From Anaerovibrio sp. RM50 (GTDB taxonomy: Bacteria > Bacillota > Negativicutes > Selenomonadales > Selenomonadaceae): 64,000 bases of DNA. Position 1 is the first letter of the stretch. Each line of letters opens with the position of its first letter. The DNA lies in the NCBI RefSeq assembly GCF_000622005.1, contig NZ_JHWV01000007.1:62001-126000 (forward strand). Reading direction: 5' to 3'. The notes beneath the pieces were generated by a model. That model saw only the letters and a list, made by a program, of their open reading frames with translations, was not told the DNA's origin and ran no database searches. The translations under genes and the position numbers were made by a program. Positions 43,639 to 53,187 of this stretch are shown here, one piece after another.

Positions 43639-44453
43639 AACTGGGCCCTCCTTTCATCAAGCTCTTTAAGGGCCTGCTGATATTCAGCCTCAGTAGGAAC
43701 CTTGTGATGCCATGCTGCCTTGTTTTCAATGAAGGAAACGCCACAGCCCTTGGTGGTATTTGCAATAATTACAGTTGGCTTGCCCTTGGTTTTTTTGGCC
43801 TCTTCCACTGCATCGTCAATTGCTTCCATATTGTTGCCCTGAATGGAAATAACATTCCAGCCAAATGCTGCCCAGCGCTCCTCCTGATCGTCTGCGGTCA
43901 TAACCTCCTCGGTGGTGCCGGAGATCTGGAGTCTGTTGCGGTCCACAAAGGCAGTAAGATTATCCAGTCCGTAGTGGGCGCCTGCAGTAACGGCCTCCCA
44001 ATTGGAGCCCTCTGCCATTTCGCCGTCACCCATAACAGCATATACGCGATAATCCTTCTTGTCCATTTTTCCCGCCAGGGCCATGCCCACAGCCACAGAC
44101 AAACCGTGACCAAGGGAGCCGGTGTTCATTTCCACACCGTTAATCTTGTTGTTTGGATGGCCAATGTACTTTGACAGATACTTGGAATAAGTATCGAAGA
44201 GTTCCTTCTTGTCGAAGAATCCCCTGTCAGCCAGTACACAGTAGAGTGCCTCCACGGAATGACCCTTGCTCAGTACAAAACGGTCCCTGTTCGGGTCGTC
44301 CATTTTTTTAGGATCCACATTCATCTGCTTATAGTACAGGTCCACCAGAATGTCGGTAACACTGAGATCGCCGCCAATATGGCCACAGCCTGCGCTATAA
44401 ATCAGCTCGATGATATCCTTGCGGATATCCAAAGCCTTTGCTTCAAGATTCAT
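43635..44453 (-). CDS. Transketolase N-terminal subunit
   Basis: A 272-residue ThDP-binding half of transketolase: SAGCGHIGGDLSVTDILVDL, DRFVLSKGHSVEALYCVLAD, NTGSLGHGLSVAVGMALAGK, VMGDGEMAEGSNWEAV (GDG...N ThDP-binding motif), ANTTKGCGVSFIEN. It overlaps the C-terminal subunit gene by 4 bp and lies 3 bp after the isomerase gene, so all are one operon. A dedicated copy here points to a sugar that needs a transketolase step directly after phosphorylation. Confidence 0.93.
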   Translation of the reverse strand: MNLEAKALDIRKDIIELIYSAGCGHIGGDLSVTDILVDLYYKQMNVDPKKMDDPNRDRFVLSKGHSVEALYCVLADRGFFDKKELFDTYSKYLSKYIGHPNNKINGVEMNTGSLGHGLSVAVGMALAGKMDKKDYRVYAVMGDGEMAEGSNWEAVTAGAHYGLDNLTAFVDRNRLQISGTTEEVMTADDQEERWAAFGWNVISIQGNNMEAIDDAVEEAKKTKGKPTVIIANTTKGCGVSFIENKAAWHHKVPTEAEYQQALKELDERRAQL

Positions 44454-44456
44454 AGC

Positions 44457-45857
44457 TTACTCACCTCTCAAATACGCCTTTACCTCTTCCTCAATTGGGT
44501 CGTAAAGATCCGGCTTTACCCCAATATATTTACATGCCTCGTAAAGAACGGGCACTACATTCTTGTGAATACCTACGCAATGGTGGATATATGGTCCCTC
44601 AACCACCTTGGCCTCCAGGCGCTTGATGTTCTCAACCTCAATCCAGAGATAAGTACCCATGCAGCGCGGACCCTCAACGCCCTTGGCATTACCCAGGAGC
44701 ATGGAGTATTCGCCGTTGTCGCCGTCAAAGCGGCACAGGGTAACATCACCGTGACGTGCCTCAGCAGTCAGGGAACCAGGATGGTCAAATGCTAACGGAT
44801 ATGTAAGCTGAGCTTTTTCCTTGGCAATGGAAATTGGCCATGGGCCACAATGCTGCAAAAGCTCGCCATTTTCAATATCAGGATGACGGATAGTCCAATC
44901 AGCGAAGAAGGAACGGGTCTCACCCATGCCTGCTGCCTCCACCAGAAGGGCGGTAATGGCACCGTGAATATCGGTTTCGCAAACTACAGGAATACCTTCA
45001 TCATTTAAAAGTGCATTGGCTGCACATGGCATAATGCCCAGCTCAGACTGGAGAGCATTCCAGCACTGAATTGCTGCTGCATTACAGCCATATTTCTTTA
45101 TAAGGTTGGACATGCCCACCTTGAGAGCTGCCACGTTCTCAAGCTCGTCGTCCTTAACCTTGATTTCCATCTTCTCGCGGCAGTAAGACACAACCTTCTG
45201 AACCTCGGTGCCCTCCTCCTTGGCTGCCTTTACGGCATCCATCAGCTCAGGCATCGGGATTGGGGAAAGCTGAATGTTGAACTTCTCCAACAGCTCACCC
45301 TCGTTGCACATGGTGGTCCAGAAATCGTAAGGACGCGGTGCAATCTGGAGAATACGGATACTTCTGAAGGTCTTTACTATATTACATACTGCCAAAAAGT
45401 CCTTGATACCGCGCTCAAAAACAGGATCACTGAGACGGCAGTTGGTCATATAAGTAAATGGCACCTGAAAACGACGGAGTACCTTGCCAGTTGCAAAAAG
45501 TCCGCACTGGGTATCGCGAAGTCTTACGCCGTTTGGCTCAGGACGCTCATCAAGAGGTCCCCAGAGAAGGACAGGAACGTTCATGTCCTTGGCGAGACGT
45601 GCGCACAAATACTCAGTACCGAAATTGCAATGCGGCAAAAACAGTCCGTCGATTTTTTCTTTCTTAAATTTCTCTACAATCTTTAAGCGATCGTTCTCAT
45701 CGTAGAGCAGCCCCTCCTCGTTGATGTCATCAATATCAACGAATTCAACGCCCAATTCCTCAAGGCGCTGACGGGTTAATCCACGATACTTAACTGCATC
45801 CGGAGCACTGAAGATACTGCGTCTGGTAGGCGCGTAGCCTAACTTGATTTTTACCAT
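44457..45857 (-). CDS. L-fucose/L-arabinose isomerase-family protein
   Basis: A 466-residue member of the fucose/arabinose isomerase family: FLPHCNFGTEYLCARLAKDM near the N-terminus, GPWPISIAKEKAQLTYPLAF, CETDIHGAITALLVEAAG with probable metal-binding Glu/Asp/His, and GTYLWIEVENIKRLEAKVVE at the C-terminus. Family enzymes convert aldoses to ketoses with a divalent metal; many members in such operons have no proven substrate. First gene of the operon; ATG 45857 follows AGGGG. D-apiose, L-fucose-like sugars and pentoses are all possible substrates. Confidence 0.82.
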   Translation of the reverse strand: MVKIKLGYAPTRRSIFSAPDAVKYRGLTRQRLEELGVEFVDIDDINEEGLLYDENDRLKIVEKFKKEKIDGLFLPHCNFGTEYLCARLAKDMNVPVLLWGPLDERPEPNGVRLRDTQCGLFATGKVLRRFQVPFTYMTNCRLSDPVFERGIKDFLAVCNIVKTFRSIRILQIAPRPYDFWTTMCNEGELLEKFNIQLSPIPMPELMDAVKAAKEEGTEVQKVVSYCREKMEIKVKDDELENVAALKVGMSNLIKKYGCNAAAIQCWNALQSELGIMPCAANALLNDEGIPVVCETDIHGAITALLVEAAGMGETRSFFADWTIRHPDIENGELLQHCGPWPISIAKEKAQLTYPLAFDHPGSLTAEARHGDVTLCRFDGDNGEYSMLLGNAKGVEGPRCMGTYLWIEVENIKRLEAKVVEGPYIHHCVGIHKNVVPVLYEACKYIGVKPDLYDPIEEEVKAYLRGE

Positions 45858-46297
45858 GTCATTTCCCCCTATAAAATAACACACATAAAATATATAACTT
45901 AATAAGATAATACTAATTTTTAGTTTTCTCTTTGTGGGTATCTTCCTGACCCTCTACAATTTTCTCTTTTATTACACTCACATTATAACATCGGTCATAT
46001 AAATTTTTCAATAAAATTTTAGTAAATTACACAGTATTTTTTATTGTTTACCCATATTTTGGGTATATATTGGGTAACTTTAGCCTGTATTTAGGATTAA
46101 TTCCCGATTATGATGGGAATAGTTACATGTATCCACAAAATTATTTTAAAATATTTTTATAAAATTTTATATGATATTTTAGATAATATTATCCCAATTT
46201 GACCGAAATAACCTTAAATGTTATGCTTATTCTAGTTTTATTCACGGGGCTCAAACGCTCCCACTGAATAAATCCAATTGTTTGGAGGTACACTCTT
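45858..46297. promoter_or_regulatory. Divergent promoter region of the sugar operon and rqcH
   Basis: A 440-bp AT-rich gap with no gene. It includes the inverted repeat TTACCCA...TGGGTAA at 46048-46077 (see next entry). The sugar operon promoter and the rqcH promoter must both lie here. No riboswitch was recognised. Confidence 0.6.
46048..46077. promoter_or_regulatory. Inverted repeat, candidate operator
   Basis: TTACCCA (46048-46054) and TGGGTAA (46071-46077) are perfectly inverted, with an inner TACCC/GGGTA overlap. It is about 190 bp before the isomerase gene and 220 bp before rqcH. The binding protein is unknown. Confidence 0.4.
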
Positions 46298-48055
46298 ATG
46301 AGTTTGGACGGTATTTCCATGCACCCCCTGGCCATTGAGCTTGACAGGGCCATTACAGGAGGCCGCATAGATAAAATAAATCAGCCAAATAAACAGTCTG
46401 TCATTCTTTCAGTAAGACAGCCCGGGAAAAATTATTTGGTTCACATTTCAATTAATCCCCAGAACCCGGCTGTTCACATTATTGAAAAGGCACCGGACAA
46501 TCCCCCGGAGCCCCCTATGTTCTGCATGGTTCTCCGAAAGCACATTGAAACTGCACGCATAGCAAGGGTCTATCAGCACAGCCTTGACCGCATCATTATA
46601 TTGGACATGGACGTGCTGGCCGCCGGTGGACAGATTGTTACAAAGTCCCTGGTGGTTGAGCTTATGGGCAAGTACAGCAATATTATTCTTGTGCAGGATG
46701 AAAACATCATCGATGTACTGAGAAGAGTCGGGGCCAACTCCAGCCGCATAAGAACCGTTCTGCCAGGTGACCCTTATGTTTTACCGCCGGTGCAGGATAA
46801 AATTGATCTCCTTGAATGTGACCTGGATAATGTTATTGGATCTATAAAATCAAAGGCGGAGCTGAAGCTCAGCAAGGCCATCCTCGATACATGTCTCGGC
46901 TTTGGTCCCGTTACCGCAAAGGAAGCCGCCTATCTGGCGGGTCTTCCCCACAATTCATTAGTAAGCGAATTGGATGAAAGTGATTTTGCCTCCCTTAAAA
47001 ATGGTCTGGAGGAAATAAGAGAGGCCTTTAAGGAGCCCTGCGGGGAAGCCTGCCTTGTGGTTGATGCCAACCAAAAGCTGCTGGCCACCGCCTCCTTCCC
47101 ACTCCACTACTATATTAATGACACTGTCGTAAAGTTCCCCACCATCAGCGAAATGCTGGCCAAGGCCTCTGCCATTGCCGGCAGCTTCCAGCTTCCTGAC
47201 AGGGACCGCTTTAAAAAGCTTATAAAAAATGAGCTTAGCCGAGCCCAGCACAAGGTGGATAAGCTGAAGGAGGATATTGCCGCAGCAGACAATGCGGAGG
47301 AATACCGCATCAAGGCGGACAACCTTATGACCTATCAATATCAGTTAAAAGATCGTGAGGATGCCACTGTTACGGTTACGAACATTTACAGCGAAGCCGG
47401 AGAAAAGATTTCCATTGCCATGGACCAGCGCCTTTCCGTCAGCGAAAATGTTCAGGCCTATTACAAAAAATACGACAAGCTGAAGCGGGGCAAGGAGCTT
47501 CTGGAAAATCAGCTGACAAAATGTCTTGATGACATCAAGTATCTTGCCTCCATCGAAACCTCCCTGGAGGCCTCCACCTCCCTGGCGGAGATAAATGATA
47601 TTAATACAGAGCTCATTACCAACAATATTTTAAGGGAGAACCTTAAGAAGCACGCCTCCGTGAAGCAGTCCCAGCCATTCAAGTTCACCGCCCCTGACGG
47701 AACCGTTATTCTTGTGGGGAAGAACAATTACCAGAATGACCGTCTTACCTTCAAGGTAAGCAACCCCGGGGATATCTGGCTTCACACCCAGGAGATTCCC
47801 GGTTCCCATGTTATTATCCGCTGTGATGGGGATGATCCTTCTGAGGATACACTGTTGCTTGCCTCATATCTGGCAGTGCATTTCTCCCAGGCAGCCAATT
47901 CCTCCAAGGTGCCCGTGGACTACACCCGCTGCCGCTTCGTAAAGAAGCCCGCCGGGGCAAAGCCGGGCTTTGTGATATTTACCAACCAAAACACGTTATA
48001 TGTTACCCCTGAGGACGAGGTACTTAATCCAATACTTTTGCAGGCCAGGGAGTAA
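46298..48055 (+). CDS. rqcH: Rqc2/NEMF homologue RqcH (fibronectin-binding-like)
   Basis: A 585-residue ribosome quality control protein. N-terminal NFACT-N domain: MSLDGISMHPLAIELDRAIT, GGRIDKINQPNKQSVILSVR, VLRKHIETARIARVYQ; central coiled coil (about 280-430); NFACT-R domain at the end with VLVGKNNYQNDRLTFKV, DIWLHTQEIPGSHVI, DYTRCRFVKKPAGAKPGFV. In B. subtilis RqcH binds obstructed 50S subunits and adds alanine tails. Often annotated as fibronectin-binding protein. TTGGAGG precedes ATG 46298. Strong terminator downstream. Confidence 0.93.
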   Translation: MSLDGISMHPLAIELDRAITGGRIDKINQPNKQSVILSVRQPGKNYLVHISINPQNPAVHIIEKAPDNPPEPPMFCMVLRKHIETARIARVYQHSLDRIIILDMDVLAAGGQIVTKSLVVELMGKYSNIILVQDENIIDVLRRVGANSSRIRTVLPGDPYVLPPVQDKIDLLECDLDNVIGSIKSKAELKLSKAILDTCLGFGPVTAKEAAYLAGLPHNSLVSELDESDFASLKNGLEEIREAFKEPCGEACLVVDANQKLLATASFPLHYYINDTVVKFPTISEMLAKASAIAGSFQLPDRDRFKKLIKNELSRAQHKVDKLKEDIAAADNAEEYRIKADNLMTYQYQLKDREDATVTVTNIYSEAGEKISIAMDQRLSVSENVQAYYKKYDKLKRGKELLENQLTKCLDDIKYLASIETSLEASTSLAEINDINTELITNNILRENLKKHASVKQSQPFKFTAPDGTVILVGKNNYQNDRLTFKVSNPGDIWLHTQEIPGSHVIIRCDGDDPSEDTLLLASYLAVHFSQAANSSKVPVDYTRCRFVKKPAGAKPGFVIFTNQNTLYVTPEDEVLNPILLQARE

Positions 48056-48060
48056 AAAAA

Positions 48061-48114
48061 AAGGACAGATGGTTCATCGCTGCATACTTGCAACAATGAA
48101 TCCTCTGTCCTTTT
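48061..48114. terminator. Terminator after rqcH
   Basis: AAGGACAGA pairs with TCTGTCCTT with inner TTCAT/ATGAA pairing; flanked by A- and T-runs, so it can act for both strands. Confidence 0.88.
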
Positions 48115-48155
48115 AAAATGCTTTAAAAGCTTTATTTATTAATTATTGTTTTTCC

Positions 48156-49826
48156 TTATTTGTTTTCGTCATTTAAGACCTTAATATCTTTTATGCCGTA
48201 GTATCTGCACAGACCGTCCTTGGTTACACCGTTGTCAAAATCCACAAAGAACACGTGGCGCAGGGCCCTGTTTGTCATCTTTATAGGCTCCATATAGGCA
48301 ACGGCTTCACCCCTGGCAGCAGTCTCCTCCACAATGGCAATACGTACATCATTCTCCTGCTGCATGGTGTACATCACCAGAGTAGCCGCCGATACAGTAA
48401 ATAATCCTATACCAAAGGCACCGGCATACAAAATTTTTGATGTGTATTTTTCGTAATACTGGCGGATTACAGGCTCCCTGAATACAGCAATGGCCGCAAT
48501 GATAATCATGGCAACTGAGCTGAAGGTGGCCCTTGCCGGGAAGGTAGGTGCCGCAATCATAACCATATTGTTAAGCAGCGCCAGTACCAGCATCCAGCCC
48601 GCATATCGTACAGACTCGTATGCTTCCCAAATTTCCCTGGCCTTAACATTTTCGGCAAGAAGCTTGATGTTTTCCTTGGAAAGGCCAAGTCTCTTTTTGG
48701 CCATGGCATATATAAAGAAAATAATGAACCAGTAAATGGCCATTTCCTCAAAGCCCCGGAAAATATTGTTTACCTTGTCCAACACATTAGGATCCGTTAG
48801 TCCCACGGGCACCATGACGCCAATATAAAGGGCATCCCTAATGGCCCAAGCCACAAAGCTGCCGTTAAAGTAGGAAACAACCAACAGCACAATGAGACCA
48901 AGGAGAATCCACTGGCCAACAGTTACCCTGGCATCAACGGGCTTCAGGGCTATGCCCTTCTTCTCCGCCAACACAATTTTAAAAATTCTCCAGGCAATAA
49001 GCAGGGCCAATATTATAGGGAGAATATAGAGAACCATTTCCCCGTTTCCAGCAAACTGATTGCCAATATGGGTGAAAATTCCCTTTCCGGAGCCCTGATC
49101 ATCATAGCGGACATAATTGCCGGGAGCTCCCACCAGACCAATAAGTCCAAGTAAAGCACCAAAACAGCCGGCAGGCATCCAGCCAGAAAGGTTTTTCCTT
49201 TTGTGGAAATACCAGCTCATAACTGCAGTGACTCCAACCACAGTAACTGCCAGATTTTCCACGGACCAGCCTGCAATTATCCCAAGAAGAAGCATGGGAA
49301 CAAGCATCCAGCCCTTAAGTACAGACTCCCCTTTTTTCAATGAGAGATTATATGGCAGTAAAAACAGGGCTACAGGCACTGCAGACCACAAATAAACGGT
49401 GGAGCCGCTTTTCCAGATAGCCACCTCCCCAAAATGAGGGAAGGACAGCCAGGCCAATAAACTGGCAATGGCCACCATAACAGGCTCTCCAAAAAGCTTG
49501 ATATCACGGCGGGCATGGAAGTATATCAGCACCACCAAAGCCACAAACATCAGGGCATTGGCAATATCAAACCAGATTTTCCCCAACCACAGGAACAAAT
49601 CCAGACAGAACACAGTAAACATTCTGCCCCCATGCAGCATGTAATGCACATAGCAGGAGCGAAGCACACCATCAAAATCTACGATGTGCTCGGCCATAGT
49701 ATATATCATTGAATAATCATAATCATCGCGGTGAAGGGGCATTAATACATTCAGCATAAACATCAGCAGAAACAGTCCCGCCAATATCAATCCCGTCTGC
49801 CAGCCACTATTTTTCTCTTGGGACAA
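48156..49826 (-). CDS. DUF6056-type multispanning membrane protein (GtrC-like)
   Basis: A 556-residue integral membrane protein with about 11-13 hydrophobic segments and early MPLHRDDYDYSMIYT motif (DD in the first external loop, as in GT-C-type transferases using lipid-linked sugars). It has HGGRMFTVFCLDLFLWLGKI after the first span. The C-terminal soluble tail is short. It follows a GtrB-like GT2 gene by 13 bp. It probably transfers the polyprenyl-linked sugar made by that GT2 to a surface glycan. TTG start with GGAG upstream. Confidence 0.7.
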   Translation of the reverse strand: MSQEKNSGWQTGLILAGLFLLMFMLNVLMPLHRDDYDYSMIYTMAEHIVDFDGVLRSCYVHYMLHGGRMFTVFCLDLFLWLGKIWFDIANALMFVALVVLIYFHARRDIKLFGEPVMVAIASLLAWLSFPHFGEVAIWKSGSTVYLWSAVPVALFLLPYNLSLKKGESVLKGWMLVPMLLLGIIAGWSVENLAVTVVGVTAVMSWYFHKRKNLSGWMPAGCFGALLGLIGLVGAPGNYVRYDDQGSGKGIFTHIGNQFAGNGEMVLYILPIILALLIAWRIFKIVLAEKKGIALKPVDARVTVGQWILLGLIVLLVVSYFNGSFVAWAIRDALYIGVMVPVGLTDPNVLDKVNNIFRGFEEMAIYWFIIFFIYAMAKKRLGLSKENIKLLAENVKAREIWEAYESVRYAGWMLVLALLNNMVMIAAPTFPARATFSSVAMIIIAAIAVFREPVIRQYYEKYTSKILYAGAFGIGLFTVSAATLVMYTMQQENDVRIAIVEETAARGEAVAYMEPIKMTNRALRHVFFVDFDNGVTKDGLCRYYGIKDIKVLNDENK

Positions 49827-49839
49827 AACCTTACACTCC

Positions 49840-50817
49840 TTACTTTTTAGTCAATTCCGGTCTTTTCACCGGACTGTCGTATATAACCTTTATGCCATTA
49901 TATTCATCTACCAGATAGGCGGGACGATGCTTGCTTTCCGTAAATACCCGGCCCAAATATTCCCCAATGATACCAAGGGATAGGAGCTGGACACCACCCA
50001 AAAACAGCACAACAGTTATCAATGTAGGGTAGCCCGCCACAGGATCCCCGTAGCACAGGGCATTAAACAGCACAAAGCACATATACCCCAGGGCCAGGAC
50101 AGATACACCCATTCCCAGCATGGTGGTCATCCTTAGAGGTGCTGTGGTAAATGAGGTAATCCCCTCAATGGCCAGATTGCACAGGGACAAATAATTCCAA
50201 GTAGTTTTGCCGTAGGCACGGGGCTGAACCTTGAAAGGAATCTCCTTTTTATTATACCCCACCCAGGTATACATACCCTTGGTAAATCTCTGATTTTCCC
50301 GCATAAGACGAAGGGCAGCCACACAGCGCTTGTCCAAAAGACGAAAATCCCCCACATCCCGCTGCAGTTTTATTTTTGAAACGGAGTCCATACCCAAATA
50401 AAAGAAATTGGCTGCGGTACGCTTAAGCCAGGCTTCATCCTCACGGCCGGTGCGTTTGCCACACACATCATCATAGCCCTTGTGCCACCAGTCAATCATC
50501 TCCGGAATAAGCTGGGGCGGGTGCTGCAAATCAGCATCCATAATGATTACCGCATCACCATCTGCATAATCCAGTCCCGCCATCATGGCAGGCTCCTTGC
50601 CAAAATTTCTGGAAAGGCTTATATATGCTACATCCTCATGGGCAGACGCCAGCTCACGGATTTTAACCAAAGTATCGTCAGTACTGCCGTCATTTACAAA
50701 GAGATAGTTAAATTCACAATCCTTTACGCCCTTTAAGACATCAGTTACCACAGTATAAAATTGTTCCACGCCCTCCTGCTCGTTATAGCAGGGAACTATG
50801 ATTGTTATCTTATCCAT
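49840..50817 (-). CDS. GT2-family polyprenyl-phosphate glycosyltransferase (GtrB-like)
   Basis: A 325-residue GT2 enzyme: IIVPCYNEQEGVEQFYTVVT, NYLFVNDGSTDDTLVKIREL, ISLSRNFGKEPAMMAGLDYA, VIIMDADLQHPPQLIPEMID (DXD), DVGDFRLLDKRCV, then two C-terminal membrane helices (TMLGMGVSVLALGYMCFVLF and LVTVVLFLGGVQLLSLGIIG-like). These make undecaprenyl-phosphate glucose or a similar carrier on the cytosolic face. In operon with the multispanning protein and the ChbG-like deacetylase. Confidence 0.9.
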   Translation of the reverse strand: MDKITIIVPCYNEQEGVEQFYTVVTDVLKGVKDCEFNYLFVNDGSTDDTLVKIRELASAHEDVAYISLSRNFGKEPAMMAGLDYADGDAVIIMDADLQHPPQLIPEMIDWWHKGYDDVCGKRTGREDEAWLKRTAANFFYLGMDSVSKIKLQRDVGDFRLLDKRCVAALRLMRENQRFTKGMYTWVGYNKKEIPFKVQPRAYGKTTWNYLSLCNLAIEGITSFTTAPLRMTTMLGMGVSVLALGYMCFVLFNALCYGDPVAGYPTLITVVLFLGGVQLLSLGIIGEYLGRVFTESKHRPAYLVDEYNGIKVIYDSPVKRPELTKK

Positions 50818-50833
50818 AGATTACTTTGTCTCC

Positions 50834-51694
50834 TTAATCATTCGGCCACAAGGAACGGAAATTTGTAATCTCCACCTTATTTTCTTCAATCAGCTTAATA
50901 ATTTCAGGTGAAACCATGGCCCTGTATTCCGCCTCAAAATCATGGTCCCAACCAGTATCGGGAATTAGCTGCTTATTATCAATACCAGGGTGCATCATAA
51001 CTTCGGTTGTGCCATTCTTAAGATTCTTAATCACAGCCAAAAGTTCATCCTCGGACACCGCCTCCCCCGCCACAATACCGGCAAAATAATCAGGAGAAGC
51101 AATATTTCTGCTTTTTGCCTTACTGCCAGAAATACGGGCCAGAGTTCCCAGGCCAAAGCGGCCGATAAGCTGTCCAATACCACCAAATTCACCGCTGAAA
51201 AGAGGCGCCTTGGGTATACGCACAGCCTTAATGCCCGCTTCCTTCACCAGATCAATAACCACATTAATTACCCCGGGCAGGGTGTGCATGTGCTGATGGC
51301 TGTCTGCGTGGGTCAGTTCAAGGCCTGTATTTTGCATTTTTTCCAGCTGGGCGCTGAGCTCAGCCCTAACCTCCTGCATATTCACATGGCCGGAAACCAG
51401 CTTCTTTACAAAGGCTGTATGGTCATCAACGAAGACTCCCTCCTCAGTTACAAGGGAAGGAATCTCATTTGGTGGCAATACGGGATATCCATTTACCAGT
51501 GTGAAATGGATTCCAACTCCCAGCTCCGGGTGCTTTCTGCCAATTTCCACTGCAGAATCGAAGGCCTTTGCTCCGGGCATTAGGGTGGCAGAACGTAAAA
51601 TGCCCTTTTCCACAGCCTGCTCCACCGCTTTATTTATAAGCTCATGCCGACCGAAATCGTCAGCATTAACAATTAATCGCTTCAAAAATCTCAA
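50834..51694 (-). CDS. ChbG/HpnK-family deacetylase (YdjC-like)
   Basis: A 286-residue protein of the YdjC/ChbG family: LIVNADDFGRHELINKAVEQ (metal Asp), GVGIHFTLVNGYPVLP, LTHADSHQHMHTLPGVINVV with metal His residues, and TEVMMHPGIDN. Members remove acetyl groups from N-acetylated oligosaccharides or from lipid-linked sugars (HpnK). Upstream of the GT2 gene by 16 bp. Suggested role: modify the carrier-linked sugar. The start is uncertain (TTG 51694), as no strong ribosome site is seen. Confidence 0.85.
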   Translation of the reverse strand: MRFLKRLIVNADDFGRHELINKAVEQAVEKGILRSATLMPGAKAFDSAVEIGRKHPELGVGIHFTLVNGYPVLPPNEIPSLVTEEGVFVDDHTAFVKKLVSGHVNMQEVRAELSAQLEKMQNTGLELTHADSHQHMHTLPGVINVVIDLVKEAGIKAVRIPKAPLFSGEFGGIGQLIGRFGLGTLARISGSKAKSRNIASPDYFAGIVAGEAVSEDELLAVIKNLKNGTTEVMMHPGIDNKQLIPDTGWDHDFEAEYRAMVSPEIIKLIEENKVEITNFRSLWPND

Positions 51695-51801
51695 TCCAAT
51701 CTAAAAAACTGTTTTTCACATCAATGTCTAACTAAAATATTATACATCACTTAGGCGTATTTTTCTATTTCAGAAAATAATTATCCGCTCCCAAAATCAT
51801 A

Positions 51802-51829
51802 AAGAAAGGGACGGCCCCACAGCCGCCCC
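51802..51829 (-). terminator. Terminator after rarA
   Basis: On the minus strand GGGGCGGC pairs with GCCGTCCC and is followed by TTTCTTTAT, 21 bp after the rarA stop. Confidence 0.7.
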
Positions 51830-51849
51830 ATATAATGTTGCCCCATCTT

Positions 51850-53187
51850 TTATTTGTACCGCTCCGGCCAGCAGGCCTTCAGATATTCGCTGATTCTTCC
51901 TTCCCTGCCGTTGGCAGTTGGATGGTAATATGTGGTGCCCTTAAGCTTGTTTGGCAGATACTGCTGCTTCACGAAATGATACGGAAAATCATGGGCATAT
52001 TTATAATTTATACCGTGGCCCAGCTTGGCCGCCCCCTTGTAATGGGCATCCCTAAGATGCTCCGGCACCGGCCCGCAGTCACGGTGACGCACATCTGCCA
52101 AAGCCGCATCAATGGCCAGATAAGCCGCATTGCTCTTGGGCGCAGAGGCCACGTATGTCACAGCCTCAGCCAAAGGAATCCGTGCCTCCGGCATTCCCAC
52201 GAACTGTACCGCCTGCACCGCCGCCATGGCCACAACCAGGGCAAAGGGGTCAGCATTTCCCACATCCTCGGCGGCACAAATGGCCACTCTGCGGGCAATA
52301 AAATTAAGATCCTCCCCCGCAGCCAGCATCCTTGCCAGATAGTGAATGGCCGCATCGGGGTCACTGCCCCGCATACTCTTTATAAAGGCGGACACAGTAT
52401 CATAATGGTTGTCTCCCTTTTTGTCGTAGGTCTGAATCCGCTCCCCCAAAATAGTATGGAGAAGCTCAATATTAATTTCACTGCCGTCCTCAATCATGGC
52501 AGCGGCCTGCTCCAAAAGATTCAGGGCCATACGGCCGTCCCCTCCGGACAGCTGGGCAATGGCCTCCACAGACTCATCGGTAATGGTAAGATTGCGGGAG
52601 CCAAGCCCCCTTTCCTTATCTGAAATGGCCTGCTGCAGCATGCGCATAAGATCCTTGTCGGAAAGGGCAGAAAGCCGCACTATTCTCACCCGGCTCAAAA
52701 GGGCGTGATTTACCTCAAAAAATGGATTTTCCGTGGTGGCACCAATGAGAATAAGACGTCCATCCTCCACATAGGGAAGAAGCACGTCCTGCTGGCTCTT
52801 GTTAAAGCGATGAATCTCATCTATAAATACAATTGTGCGTTTCTGGTAGAAACGACGGGCCTCCGCCGCCTCATCCACGATTTTTCTGATATCGCCAATT
52901 CCCGCGGATACAGCATTCAGCTTCTTAAAATTACTGTTGGTAAGAGTGGCCACCATCTGGGCCAGGGTGGTCTTCCCCGTCCCCGGGGGGCCATAGAGAA
53001 TCAGGGAAGGAAGCTGGTCCTTCTCAATCATTTTTCTAAGGTACTTTCCCTTGCCCACGGCCTCCTCCTGGCCAATAAACTCGTCAAAATTCCGTGGTCT
53101 CATGCGCTGGGCCAGTGGCTCATATTTTTTGCTGTCGCTTTTTTCCGCCGCCGCAAATAAATCCATGCCTAATTCCATACTGCTCAC
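51850..53187 (-). CDS. rarA: Replication-associated recombination protein A (MgsA/RarA)
   Basis: A 445-residue AAA+ ATPase: LAQRMRPRNFDEFIGQEEAV, LYGPPGTGKTTLAQMVATLT (Walker A), FIDEIHRFNKSQQDVLLPYV (Walker B), LIGATTENPFFEVNHALLSR (sensor 1 and arginine finger), and the C-terminal MGS/RarA tetramerisation domain (MRGSDPDAAIHYLARMLAAG, EAVTYVASAPKSNAAYLAID, HLRDAHYKGAAKLGHGINYK). Acts at stalled forks with SSB. It begins right after the dut stop codon; the start could be GTG 53187 or an internal ATG. Confidence 0.95.
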   Translation of the reverse strand: MSSMELGMDLFAAAEKSDSKKYEPLAQRMRPRNFDEFIGQEEAVGKGKYLRKMIEKDQLPSLILYGPPGTGKTTLAQMVATLTNSNFKKLNAVSAGIGDIRKIVDEAAEARRFYQKRTIVFIDEIHRFNKSQQDVLLPYVEDGRLILIGATTENPFFEVNHALLSRVRIVRLSALSDKDLMRMLQQAISDKERGLGSRNLTITDESVEAIAQLSGGDGRMALNLLEQAAAMIEDGSEINIELLHTILGERIQTYDKKGDNHYDTVSAFIKSMRGSDPDAAIHYLARMLAAGEDLNFIARRVAICAAEDVGNADPFALVVAMAAVQAVQFVGMPEARIPLAEAVTYVASAPKSNAAYLAIDAALADVRHRDCGPVPEHLRDAHYKGAAKLGHGINYKYAHDFPYHFVKQQYLPNKLKGTTYYHPTANGREGRISEYLKACWPERYK

